Assembly: GCA_946537885.1 (NCBI GenBank)
Contig: CAMNGC010000001.1
Coordinates: 1-57,896 of the forward strand
DNA length: 57,896 nucleotides
Direction of reading: 5' to 3'
From: an uncultured Clostridia bacterium
GTDB taxonomy: Bacteria > Bacillota > Clostridia > Saccharofermentanales > Saccharofermentanaceae
Below the pieces are notes generated by a model that was given only the letters and a program-made list of their open reading frames with translations, was not told where the DNA came from and ran no database searches. The position numbers were made by a program, and so were the translations under genes. This document shows positions 20,822-28,825 of the stretch, piece after piece; the stretch's first letter is position 1, and each line of letters begins with the position of its first letter.

Positions 20822-21943
20822 TTAAAGTCCGAAGAGTTCGCTGATCTTGTCCTTCTTGACTTCGGAACCGATGACGCAGATCTTGCCGGTAACATCAGCA
20901 GTGCCGGTTCTGACCTCGACCTCGCCGGGCACGTAATCGAAGTGGATCCACTCGTTATTCTCGCCCGCAACGATACCCTTGGCTCTTAAGATCATGCCGT
21001 AAGTAACATTGTCGTCGAGCTTGCCAAGGGCTTCCTCGATCTGAGCCTTGGTAAAGGAGCGGGAAGTCTCAAAGCCGATGCTGTCGAAGACCTCATCCGC
21101 ATGGTGGTGATGGTGACCGCAACCGCACTCTTCTTCGTCGTCATCATGGTGATGATGCTCGTGGTCATGGTGGTCGTGATCATCGTCATCGTGGTCGTGA
21201 TGGTGATGATGCTCATGCTCATCCTCGTCATCGTCGTCATCATCATCGTCGTGGTGGTGTCCGCAAGAGCATACACCGTTCTCATCATAATGGTGATGGT
21301 GGTGATGCTCGTGCTCCTCAGCCTCGAGCAAGGCAGCCGCCATATCAGCAGCCGTGATGGGGTTCTCGATAGCCTTGAGGATCTGCGCGCCGGACAGGAG
21401 GTCCCAGGGAGTTGTGATGATCTGTGAGTGATCATTGATCTCCTTGATGAGCCCGATTACCTGATCGAGTTTCTCCTGCTTGATCGTTCCGGTACGGGAG
21501 AGGATGATGGTGCCGGCATACTTGATCTGGTTCTCGTAGAACTCCTTGAAGTTCTTGAGATAGATCTTGCACTTGGTGGCATCAATTACAGTTACGGTTC
21601 CGGCGACCTCGGTGCCTTCCACGCGCTTAACTGCGGCAACTACATCGGAGAGTTTGCCGACGCCCGAAGGTTCGATTAGGATGCGGTCGGGAGCGTAGTC
21701 GTCGATGACCTGCTTCAAGGCTGTGCCGAAGTCGCCTACCAGAGAGCAGCAGATACAGCCGGAGTTCATCTCCGTAATCTCAATGCCGGCTTCTTTGAGA
21801 AAGCCCCCGTCAATTCCGATCTGACCGAACTCATTTTCGATAAGGACGATCTTCTGCTTGTCATAGCCGTCTGAAAGGAGCTTCTTGATGAGCGTTGTCT
21901 TACCCGCGCCCAAAAAGCCTGAGAAAACATCAACTTTTGTCAT
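20822..21943 (-). CDS. COG0523/CobW-type G3E GTPase with a very long His/Asp metal-binding tract
   Basis: 373 residues. The GTPase core has Walker A GFLGAGKTT (9-17), the CxCC metal motif GCICC (62-66) and EPSGVGK. The usual NKxD is altered to SRTG. Residues 211-281 contain 30 histidines and many Asp/Glu, with two CxCG pairs, and must bind many metal ions. A CobW C-terminal domain follows (residues 284-373). Such proteins insert or buffer Zn, Co or Ni. The gene lies 29 bases after a second G3E gene on the same strand, so they form an operon. Confidence 0.93.
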   Translation of the reverse strand: MTKVDVFSGFLGAGKTTLIKKLLSDGYDKQKIVLIENEFGQIGIDGGFLKEAGIEITEMNSGCICCSLVGDFGTALKQVIDDYAPDRILIEPSGVGKLSDVVAAVKRVEGTEVAGTVTVIDATKCKIYLKNFKEFYENQIKYAGTIILSRTGTIKQEKLDQVIGLIKEINDHSQIITTPWDLLSGAQILKAIENPITAADMAAALLEAEEHEHHHHHHYDENGVCSCGHHHDDDDDDDDEDEHEHHHHHDHDDDDHDHHDHEHHHHDDDEEECGCGHHHHHADEVFDSIGFETSRSFTKAQIEEALGKLDDNVTYGMILRAKGIVAGENNEWIHFDYVPGEVEVRTGTADVTGKICVIGSEVKKDKISELFGL

Positions 21944-21972
21944 ATGTATATACCTTCTTTCTATATTTTGCT

Positions 21973-22920
21973 TTAGTTAAAATAAATGACCTCGTTGTCC
22001 GGCTTGGAAGTAATAGCATAATCCTCGACTGTCAGGCAGGGGATGGCGACCTTCTGTCCGCCCTGGTTCTCCTCGAAATACCTGATGGTGCCGGTGACCT
22101 TGACCCACTGACCCACCGGGAAGCCCGGCTTCACATCGTAGAAACAGAGAAGATTGATCTGCCCCATATCCGCAGCGCAACAGGTGTAGGCCTGGCGCTG
22201 AATGGCAAAAGCTTTTCCCTTAAATTCGCGGAATACCACCGCCCGGCCGATGAGGGACACTCTCTTGCCGTTGTAGCGTTTCACATTGTCCAATGCATCC
22301 GTATAGAAAAGTCCGAAATCATCCGCCTCGATATTGCAGGGATCCGCATTCAGATCGAAAGGAAGATGATCCTCTATCGATATTATCTCGTTATCCTTAT
22401 CCAGGAAGTTGATGCTCATTCCGGGATTTACCGACTTACAGGACGCGCGAAGCCTCGGAATATCGTGAACATCGGTATCTACTCTGTTGAAGATGACCGT
22501 ATCGCAGTATCTGTAATAATCCGCGAAGATCGTCTGCATGCTCCTGAAATACTCGGCATATGTAGATGTATCGATAACGACTACAGCCGCAGCAAGAAGC
22601 CAGCGTCTCGGAACATCGATCTTCTCGAAAAATTCCGCTGGCGATACCATGCCGTTCCACTCGATAAAGATGACATCAGGTTTATACTGCTTCTCAAGAT
22701 CGAACATCATCTTCTTGCTGAATTCTTCAGTCTCAACATGGATGACAGTGGGATTGGCATTAGGATAATTCTCCGCGATGTATTCCTCCTCGCCTTCTTC
22801 GGCGCAGAGGACGAGAACCTTCTTCTTGTTGAAATTATCACCGTCTATCCAAGAGCAGATCACGGATGTCTTTCCGCTGTCGAGGAAGCCGGTAAAGAAA
22901 TAGACCAAACAATCTTCCAT
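21973..22920 (-). CDS. G3E-type GTPase fused to a YcgQ/DUF1980-like domain
   Basis: 315 residues. Walker A GFLDSGKTS (11-19), a switch region EWNGM (87-91) and NRVD (145-148) mark a P-loop GTPase related to COG0523, but the CxCC motif is missing. Residues 218-310 (KRVSLIGRAVVF...FAIQRQAYTCCAAD...WVKVTGTI) resemble the C-terminal soluble domain of YcgQ-type zinc permease partners (TIGR03943/DUF1980), with a Cys247-Cys248 pair. A fused GTPase and metal-permease domain suggests loading or gating of metal transport; this is inference. AGAGGTG precedes the start. Confidence 0.8.
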   Translation of the reverse strand: MEDCLVYFFTGFLDSGKTSVICSWIDGDNFNKKKVLVLCAEEGEEEYIAENYPNANPTVIHVETEEFSKKMMFDLEKQYKPDVIFIEWNGMVSPAEFFEKIDVPRRWLLAAAVVVIDTSTYAEYFRSMQTIFADYYRYCDTVIFNRVDTDVHDIPRLRASCKSVNPGMSINFLDKDNEIISIEDHLPFDLNADPCNIEADDFGLFYTDALDNVKRYNGKRVSLIGRAVVFREFKGKAFAIQRQAYTCCAADMGQINLLCFYDVKPGFPVGQWVKVTGTIRYFEENQGGQKVAIPCLTVEDYAITSKPDNEVIYFN

Positions 22921-23010
22921 ATAAATAACACCTCTTTTAATCCAAGTACTATTTTCGTTAGAAATGAGAAGATTTGCAAGCGTGAAAATGTAAGAAAATT
23001 AAAGGCGTGG

Positions 23011-23016
23011 TACAAT
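23011..23016 (+). promoter_or_regulatory. -10 box of dus, close to the start codon
   Basis: TACAAT ends only seven bases before the ATG at 23024, and no Shine-Dalgarno is present. The -35 region is poor. Transcription would begin at or just before the start codon. Confidence 0.5.
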
Positions 23017-23023
23017 GTTTGCT

Positions 23024-24034
23024 ATGAAAGAAGCAATAATCGGCAATATAAAAATCACTAACCCCGTGTGTCTTGCCCCCATGGCCGGCACAAGTTCCGT
23101 GACCTTCAGGGGGATCTGCCACGAGTTCGGTTCGGCATATGCACCGACTGAACTGGTCAGCGCCAGATCCATCGTCTACAACGGACTTGACAGGAGCTAC
23201 CGCTACATGAAGATCGATCCGGAACACGAGGGGATCACTTGCATACAGCTTTTCGGCTGTGATCCGTCGGACTTTGATCATGCGGTAAAGACTATCTGTA
23301 ACGATCCTGAGTTGGGCAAGGTGGATATCATCGACATCAACATGGGCTGCCCCGTGCCCAAGGTCGTCAAGACCGGGTCAGGCAGCGGACTCATGAAGGA
23401 GCCGAAGCTTGCTGCGGATATCGTTAAAGCGACTGTCAGGGCAGCAGAAGAGTTCGGTAAACCCGTTACTGTCAAGACAAGGATCGGTTTTACGGCATTT
23501 ACGGAAGAAAGCTGTGATTTTGTCAAGGCTCTGGCAGCTGCCGGCGCCGCGTCCATATGCGTACACGGAAGAACAGCGACCCAGATGTACGGCGGCAAGG
23601 CTGATATGGAGGCCGTCGCTAAGATGCGTGAAGCTGTTCGCGCTTACAAGCTTGCATTCTTTGCCAACGGCGATATAAGAGATGTTGACAGCGCACGGCG
23701 AGCGCTTGAGATAACGGGTGCAGACGGACTGATGATCGGCCGCGCCTCTATGGGTAATCCTTGGATATTCAGGCAGATAATCGCAGGGATTAATGGCGAA
23801 AATCTTCCGGAAACACCTACCGCGCTCCAAAGATGTGATATGCTCTTAAGAGAACTCGAGGGGACAGTCTCTCAGATCGGCGAAGCTACGGCTGTCAAAG
23901 AGATGAGAAGCGTCATGCCCCATTACATAAGCGGATTGCCACAGTCAGCTGCCGTCAAGGTCAGGCTGTGCGGCGCGAGCACCGTGGAAGAGGTTAGGCA
24001 GATCCTTGACGACTGCCGTGAGATATGGGCTTAG
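23024..24034 (+). CDS. tRNA-dihydrouridine synthase (DusB-like)
   Basis: FMN enzyme that reduces uridine to dihydrouridine in the tRNA D-loop using NADPH. TIM-barrel segments typical of the family are present: CLAPMAGTSSVTFR, ELVSA, QLFGCDPSDF, DINMGCPVPKVVKTGSGSGL with the catalytic Cys, VTVKTRIGF, VHGRTATQMYGG, NGDI and DGLMIGRASMGNPWIF. It has 336 residues from the ATG at 23024; the upstream ATG at 23015 overlaps the -10 box. The DUF4203 gene overlaps its end. Confidence 0.94.
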   Translation: MKEAIIGNIKITNPVCLAPMAGTSSVTFRGICHEFGSAYAPTELVSARSIVYNGLDRSYRYMKIDPEHEGITCIQLFGCDPSDFDHAVKTICNDPELGKVDIIDINMGCPVPKVVKTGSGSGLMKEPKLAADIVKATVRAAEEFGKPVTVKTRIGFTAFTEESCDFVKALAAAGAASICVHGRTATQMYGGKADMEAVAKMREAVRAYKLAFFANGDIRDVDSARRALEITGADGLMIGRASMGNPWIFRQIIAGINGENLPETPTALQRCDMLLRELEGTVSQIGEATAVKEMRSVMPHYISGLPQSAAVKVRLCGASTVEEVRQILDDCREIWA

Positions 24035-24675
24035 AAGAATTGATACAGACGATAATATTGGCGCTGATCGGACTTTTTGTCTGCTTCGGCGGCTATAAGT
24101 TTTTCAGGGCGAGCATCACCTTGATCGGTCTTATCGCGGGCTGGTTCCTGGGAAATTATATTTTCGACACCTTTGCCGCCGACTTTGATCTGGCAGACAA
24201 TACAAATGCCATGTGGATCGTGATCGGTGTGTGCATGGCGGCTCTCGGAGGCTCCGCTTTTGCTCTCTATCAGAAGGCGATAATCGCGGTGTCCACAGTC
24301 GCCGTTGCCTATTGGTTCTATACGGCATATTCGTCGATCAGAGAACCCAAAAATGCCGGCGCCTCGATCCTTTACGGCTTCATCGGCGTGGGCTTGGGAC
24401 TGATCGTGGGCCTTGCAGTTTATAATGTTCAGAAGTGGACGATCATGTTGCTGACTGCCGTTATCGGAGGGCGGCTTGCAGGTAATGTACTTGCTCCCGT
24501 ACTGGTTCAGATCGAGCCGGTAAGAAAGGGTGCCACTTGGATAATGGAGCATGTTTTCTCGGATTCCAGCGGAGCCCTGAAGGTAGAGGTGGACGACGTG
24601 GGCGTCTTGGCGGGCTTGCTGATGATCATACTGGCTGCAGCGGGACTCACGGTCCAGCTGATAAATCGCGACTGA
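24025..24675 (+). CDS. DUF4203-type multi-pass membrane protein
   Basis: 216 residues with about seven hydrophobic helices and many glycines (GGYKFFRASITLIGLIAGWFLGNYIF, GVGLGLIVGLAVYNVQKWTIMLLTAVIGG). The two similar Gly-rich halves fit the DUF4203/TMEM198-like fold. The start overlaps the dus stop by ten bases, so translation is coupled. Function unknown. Confidence 0.75.
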   Translation: MGLEELIQTIILALIGLFVCFGGYKFFRASITLIGLIAGWFLGNYIFDTFAADFDLADNTNAMWIVIGVCMAALGGSAFALYQKAIIAVSTVAVAYWFYTAYSSIREPKNAGASILYGFIGVGLGLIVGLAVYNVQKWTIMLLTAVIGGRLAGNVLAPVLVQIEPVRKGATWIMEHVFSDSSGALKVEVDDVGVLAGLLMIILAAAGLTVQLINRD

Positions 24676-24761
24676 CTTCTCGATCAGTTTATATAGTCTT
24701 AATGCACAAACGGCCGCCTCAAAATTAAATGATTTGACACGGCTTGCTTAAATTTGTCAGA

Positions 24762-24770
24762 TGCTATACT
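24762..24770 (+). promoter_or_regulatory. Extended -10 promoter of the YegP-like gene
   Basis: TG-C-TATACT (24762-24770) is an extended -10. TTGCTT lies 15 bases before the hexamer, and a perfect TTGACA further up at 24734-24739 is too distant. Confidence 0.55.
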
Positions 24771-24823
24771 TGAGATATGAAGACCGATCATCGGCATTTT
24801 TATTTTCGAAAGGAGACAGCAGA

Positions 24824-25201
24824 ATGGGCAAATTTGTTATCAAGAATACGAAGTCAGGCGGATTTAAGTTCGATCTGAAGGCGGGCAACGGCGAGATCAT
24901 CGCTACGAGTCAGACATACAAGGCTCTGAAGACATGTAAGGCGGGTATCGCCAGCGTGATCAAGAATGCGCCGATCGCTGCTGTCGAAGATCAGACCGTC
25001 GAGGAATATCCTATTGCCAAGAACCCCAAGTTCGAGATCTATACGGACAAGGCCGGTGAGTTCAGATTCCGTCTTAAGGCTTCCAACGGTCAGGTCATCG
25101 CGACCGGCGAGGGCTATAAGGCTAAGAAGAGCTGTGAGAACGGTATTGCTTCGATCCGTAAGAATGCGGCAGATTCCAAGATTACGGAAGAACTGGATTA
25201 A
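24824..25201 (+). CDS. YegP/UPF0339 (DUF1508) protein with two repeats
   Basis: 125 residues made of two DUF1508 units: first KFVIKNTKSGGFKFDLKAGNG-EIIATSQTYKALKTCKAGIASV, second KFEIYTDKAGEFRFRLKASNG-QVIATGEGYKAKKSCENGIASI. Each has the G-x-F-x-L-K-A-x-N-G-x-x-I-A and CxxGIxSx signature. The ATG at 24824 has AAAGGAGA eight bases upstream; the longer frame to 24761 lies upstream of this site and within the promoter. Small cytoplasmic protein of unknown role; homologues are stress-related in some bacteria. Confidence 0.92.
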   Translation: MGKFVIKNTKSGGFKFDLKAGNGEIIATSQTYKALKTCKAGIASVIKNAPIAAVEDQTVEEYPIAKNPKFEIYTDKAGEFRFRLKASNGQVIATGEGYKAKKSCENGIASIRKNAADSKITEELD

Positions 25202-25259
25202 GAAAGACGCGGGGAGTGTGAAATAAACTCCCGATAATCGCGAAAAAGTCCTTAACACG

Positions 25260-25291
25260 AGGCTGTCTCGAAGAAGACGAGGCAGCCTTTC
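25260..25291 (+). terminator. Terminator after the YegP-like gene
   Basis: AGGCTGTCTCG/CGAGGCAGCCT stem (one G-U) with TTTCTGCTG after it. A shorter stem GGGAGT/ACTCCC lies nearer the stop. From here to 25449 I see only a weak promoter (TTCGGC, 16 bases, TATTAT) and a small GTCCC/GGGAC stem. Confidence 0.7.
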
Positions 25292-25449
25292 TGCTGTTCT
25301 TTACATATAAGCATATCTATGGCCCGGGAATGATCGCCTTTCGGTCTTTGTAATTTGCCTCAGATTATTTTTCGGCAATAAAACAGATGTGGTATTATCT
25401 TATTCGAAAAAAGTCCCGCTTAAGGGGACGGTCTGGAGATTAGTCGAGC

Positions 25450-26124
25450 ATGCACGACAGCATCTTAGAGCTGAAGGAGAATGGAGCTCTTAAACGCAGG
25501 ATAATCGAGGTCGCCGTTTTCGCGGTGTTTTACTTCGTTATATTCACTTTACTTGAGCAGAAGAATACAGACGTATATATTTTCCACAACCGGCTCGACG
25601 AGATGATCCCTTATGTTCCGGAATTTATCATCCCTTATTGCCTCTGGTTTCCTTATATGGCTGTCTCTGTTCTTTACTTCCTGCTTTTTGACAGCGATGG
25701 GACAGACTATAAAAGGATGACCCGCCCGCTGGCCTTCGGATGTGTTATCTTTCTGATCATATCTTTCCTTTTCCCCAATGGTCAGGATCTGAGACCGGAT
25801 GATGCCGGCAAGGGTTTCTTCGCTAATATAGTATCGTCACTTTATAAGGGAGATACTTCCACTAATGTTTTTCCGAGCCTTCATGTATATAATTCAATGG
25901 CAGCATGCTATGCTTGGCTTACTTCGCGAGCGCTCAAGGGACACATGGTCATTATGATATTGATCGCCGTCCTTTCCGTGTCTATCGTTTTATCGACCAT
26001 GTTTGTTAAGCAGCATTCTTCAATAGATGTCGCCGGCGGTCTTGCTCTCAACGCCATCTGCATTGCCGGCATGTATCTTATGGGGCGTGGAAGAACAGAT
26101 AAAAGAAGGGACGAAAGTGTATGA
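25450..26124 (+). CDS. PAP2-family membrane phosphatase
   Basis: 224 residues with five or six transmembrane helices. The PAP2 motifs are present in reduced form: NVFPSLHVYNS (C2, PSxH) and KQHSSIDVAGG (C3, with catalytic His and Asp); C1 is less clear (KGDTS region). Relatives dephosphorylate phosphatidic acid or lipid pyrophosphates, or act in inositol-lipid synthesis. Its stop overlaps the start of the GT2 gene (ATGA), so a linked role in making a glycolipid or polymer at the membrane is plausible. Confidence 0.85.
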   Translation: MHDSILELKENGALKRRIIEVAVFAVFYFVIFTLLEQKNTDVYIFHNRLDEMIPYVPEFIIPYCLWFPYMAVSVLYFLLFDSDGTDYKRMTRPLAFGCVIFLIISFLFPNGQDLRPDDAGKGFFANIVSSLYKGDTSTNVFPSLHVYNSMAACYAWLTSRALKGHMVIMILIAVLSVSIVLSTMFVKQHSSIDVAGGLALNAICIAGMYLMGRGRTDKRRDESV

Positions 26125-27143
26125 AGCTGATTACTTTCGCTGTACCGTGTTATAACTCCGAGGCCTATATGGACAAGTGCATCGAGTCCATTTTAACGGC
26201 AGGTAACGATATAGAAGTGTTGATCGTGGACGACGGCTCCACAGATTCCACTGCCTCTAAGGCTGACGCTTATGAGGCGCAGCATCCCGGTATCGTAAAA
26301 GCGATCCATAAGCCTAACGGCGGTCATGGTGATGCGGTAAATGCCGCAATAGATGCGGCAACAGGCCGATATTTTAAGGTCGTGGATTCCGATGACTGGC
26401 TCGACAAGGAGACTCTGGCGGAAGTGATCCAGCTCATAAATGATATGGAATTAGGCGGCACTCAGATCGATCTTCTTGTTGCCAACTACGTCTATGAGCA
26501 TGTAGCCGACGGCAAGAGGCACGAGATAAAATATACGCATGTATTCCCTCAGAATCAGGTGTTCGGCTGGGATGATATCGGTTATTATCTGCCGAGTCAG
26601 TATTTGCTGATGCACTCGATAATCTACCGCACGGAGCTGCTCAAAGAGAGTGGGGTCAAGCTGCCCAAGCATACTTTCTATGTTGATAATATTTTCGCTT
26701 TTAATCCCTTATCGAAAGTGGAGCGGATGTATTATTTCAACCGTCCGCTTTACCATTATTACATCGGCAGGAGTGATCAGAGCGTTAACGAAGCGGTCAT
26801 GATCAGCCGTGTCGATCAGCAGATCAGGGTAACGGAGATCATGACGGATCACATCCACTCCATCCCCAAGGATTCGATATCTCCCAAGCTCTATAAATAC
26901 CTGCTGCACTATCTTGGCATGATGTACACGGTCTGCTCTGCGCTTCTTATCACGGAAGGATCGGAAGAGTCTCTTGCTAAGCGCGACAAGCTCTGGGAAT
27001 ACTGTAATAACACGGATCCCGAGCTTCACGACAGACTTAAAAGTCAGCTTCTGGTCACTTTTACAAACTTCAAGGGAACACTCGGCATCAAGGTAGGGTC
27101 ATTGAGCTACCGACTGATGCAGAAGATCTATAAATTCAACTGA
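26121..27143 (+). CDS. Family 2 glycosyltransferase
   Basis: 340 residues. GT-A fold with the usual nucleotide-sugar motifs: FAVPCYNSEAYMDKCIESIL, LIVDDGSTDST, KPNGGHGDAVNAAIDAATGRYFKVVDSDDWLD (DxD near residue 94). No membrane helix, so it acts on the cytoplasmic face. It forms an operon with the PAP2 gene and the GH5 gene 14 bases downstream. The acceptor is unknown. Confidence 0.9.
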   Translation: MKLITFAVPCYNSEAYMDKCIESILTAGNDIEVLIVDDGSTDSTASKADAYEAQHPGIVKAIHKPNGGHGDAVNAAIDAATGRYFKVVDSDDWLDKETLAEVIQLINDMELGGTQIDLLVANYVYEHVADGKRHEIKYTHVFPQNQVFGWDDIGYYLPSQYLLMHSIIYRTELLKESGVKLPKHTFYVDNIFAFNPLSKVERMYYFNRPLYHYYIGRSDQSVNEAVMISRVDQQIRVTEIMTDHIHSIPKDSISPKLYKYLLHYLGMMYTVCSALLITEGSEESLAKRDKLWEYCNNTDPELHDRLKSQLLVTFTNFKGTLGIKVGSLSYRLMQKIYKFN

Positions 27144-27156
27144 CTGAGGTGTCAAA

Positions 27157-28716
27157 ATGTTCAGGATCGACCGTCTTGCAAGGCATATAGCTGCAGCCTG
27201 TCTTGCTGCCATTATCGCCTTGCCGTCATTCATACTGTCTGTGCCTGCCGGATATCTTTCCGCAGAAGCTGCCTTCGAGACTTCCGAGGCTGCCGTATCC
27301 CATATTGGGGCGGGCTGGAATCTGGGAAATACACTGGATTCCTATGGTACGTGGATCAGCGGAGACTCACCGGCATCCTATGAGACGGTCTGGGGAAATC
27401 CCGTGACTACTTTTGAAATGATCGATTTCGTCAAGGCCCAAGGCTTTAATGCCATAAGGATACCGGTCACCTGGTCCCAGCACATAGATGCCTCCGGAAA
27501 TATTGACGAGGCATGGCTCGCCCGTGTCAAAGAGGTCGTGGACTATGCCTATAATGACGGCCTCTATGTAATCCTTAATGTCCATCACGATACCGGCGAG
27601 AACGGGGGCGATAAGGTCAGCTGGATCATCGCCGAGAATGATAATTACAGTAATAATCAGGCCAGGTTCGCGGGCCTTTGGACCAATATTGCCAACTCTT
27701 TCGAGAGTTACGGGGACAGGCTGATATTCGAGGGCTATAACGAGATGCTGGATGCCGAGAACACATGGAATGCTCCGACATCCCCCGATTCATATCAGGC
27801 GGTCAATTCCTATGCCCAGCTCTTCGTAGATACTGTCAGGGCTACCGGCGGCAACAATGCTCAGCGTAATCTCATGGTCAACACTTATGTTGCTTCCTAC
27901 GACAGCGCCGTGCTTGATGCGTTTGTACTCCCCGATGATCCTGCCGGGGACCATCTTATCTGCAGTGTCCACGTTTATGCTCCATGGGGCTTTACCGGAA
28001 CCTCTTCGAGTGTTACCTGGACTTCTGTGCATAACGATTTCGGTGATTCCGACAAGACCGAGATCGAAAATGTCATGAATGCTCTTGATGCCTTCTCCCA
28101 AAGGATATCCTGCCCTTTGATAATAGGGGAGTACGGCGCCGAGTATAAGAATAATGATGACGCCATAGCGCAATATGCAGCCTACCTTGTATCCGCCGCC
28201 TCATCTCGTGGGATCAAGACCTTCTATTGGGATAATGGAGCCTACGGGACCGGGGATCAGGAGGGCGGCTATGCGATCTTCGACCGTTCTTCCTTAAGCT
28301 GGAAAACTGCCATTGCTCAGGCGATAACTTCGAGCGCCGCCGTCGTCCCGAGAGAAGAAGGGGATGAAGAGAGTAATCCGTCTGATATAACGGCAGAGAC
28401 AACAGCTGCGGAGACACCGGAGACACTGGAGACATCGGAGACCGAGGTTGAGGAGACCACCGCCGCTATAGCTTCAGAAGCGGTAGCGGCTACGACCCCG
28501 ACGACGAGTGCCGAGACAAGCATAAGTTCTGACATTGCCGAGACAACAGAGATAACGACAGGGAGTGAGACGGAAAATGTTGTTGATCCTGATCCCGGAA
28601 GTAAGTCCTCAGACCTTCCGACCGGAGTCCTTATTGCCGGGGGCGCGGCGCTTCTGGCGCTGATCTATACCGGACTCTTCTTCCTGGGCAGACGTAACGG
28701 GCGCGGCAGGCGCTGA
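27157..28716 (+). CDS. Secreted membrane-anchored GH5 endoglucanase
   Basis: 519 residues. A signal peptide covers about the first 37 residues. Residues 40-400 form a GH5 (subfamily 2/4-like) barrel: GWNLGNTLDSYG, IRIPVTW, VHHD, the acid/base Glu196 in FEGYNEM, and the nucleophile Glu325 in IIGEYGAEY. A Thr/Glu/Ser-rich linker (about 405-485) leads to a single membrane helix and an Arg-rich tail. DLPTGV before the helix is not a true LPxTG, so I infer a membrane anchor rather than a sortase link. It would hydrolyse cellulose or another beta-glucan at the cell surface. Confidence 0.9.
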   Translation: MFRIDRLARHIAAACLAAIIALPSFILSVPAGYLSAEAAFETSEAAVSHIGAGWNLGNTLDSYGTWISGDSPASYETVWGNPVTTFEMIDFVKAQGFNAIRIPVTWSQHIDASGNIDEAWLARVKEVVDYAYNDGLYVILNVHHDTGENGGDKVSWIIAENDNYSNNQARFAGLWTNIANSFESYGDRLIFEGYNEMLDAENTWNAPTSPDSYQAVNSYAQLFVDTVRATGGNNAQRNLMVNTYVASYDSAVLDAFVLPDDPAGDHLICSVHVYAPWGFTGTSSSVTWTSVHNDFGDSDKTEIENVMNALDAFSQRISCPLIIGEYGAEYKNNDDAIAQYAAYLVSAASSRGIKTFYWDNGAYGTGDQEGGYAIFDRSSLSWKTAIAQAITSSAAVVPREEGDEESNPSDITAETTAAETPETLETSETEVEETTAAIASEAVAATTPTTSAETSISSDIAETTEITTGSETENVVDPDPGSKSSDLPTGVLIAGGAALLALIYTGLFFLGRRNGRGRR

Positions 28717-28825
28717 AAGAGTTGGGATAAAAAAGCATTTTCGAACCAAAAATTAATATTTTTGTTATAGAGAATTCATCTGCTTGGTTATAAAATATAT
28801 GTGAGGATTGCAATCGGAGGTCTTT

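Noticed and set aside
21895..23061. 388-codon plus-strand frame opposite the second G3E gene
   Set aside because: Antisense to a gene with clear P-loop motifs; no ribosome site, and it runs through the dus promoter.
27157..28716. LPxTG sortase anchor at the end of the GH5 protein
   Set aside because: The sequence is LPTGV without the spacer residue; membrane helix and Arg tail alone fit a plain membrane anchor.
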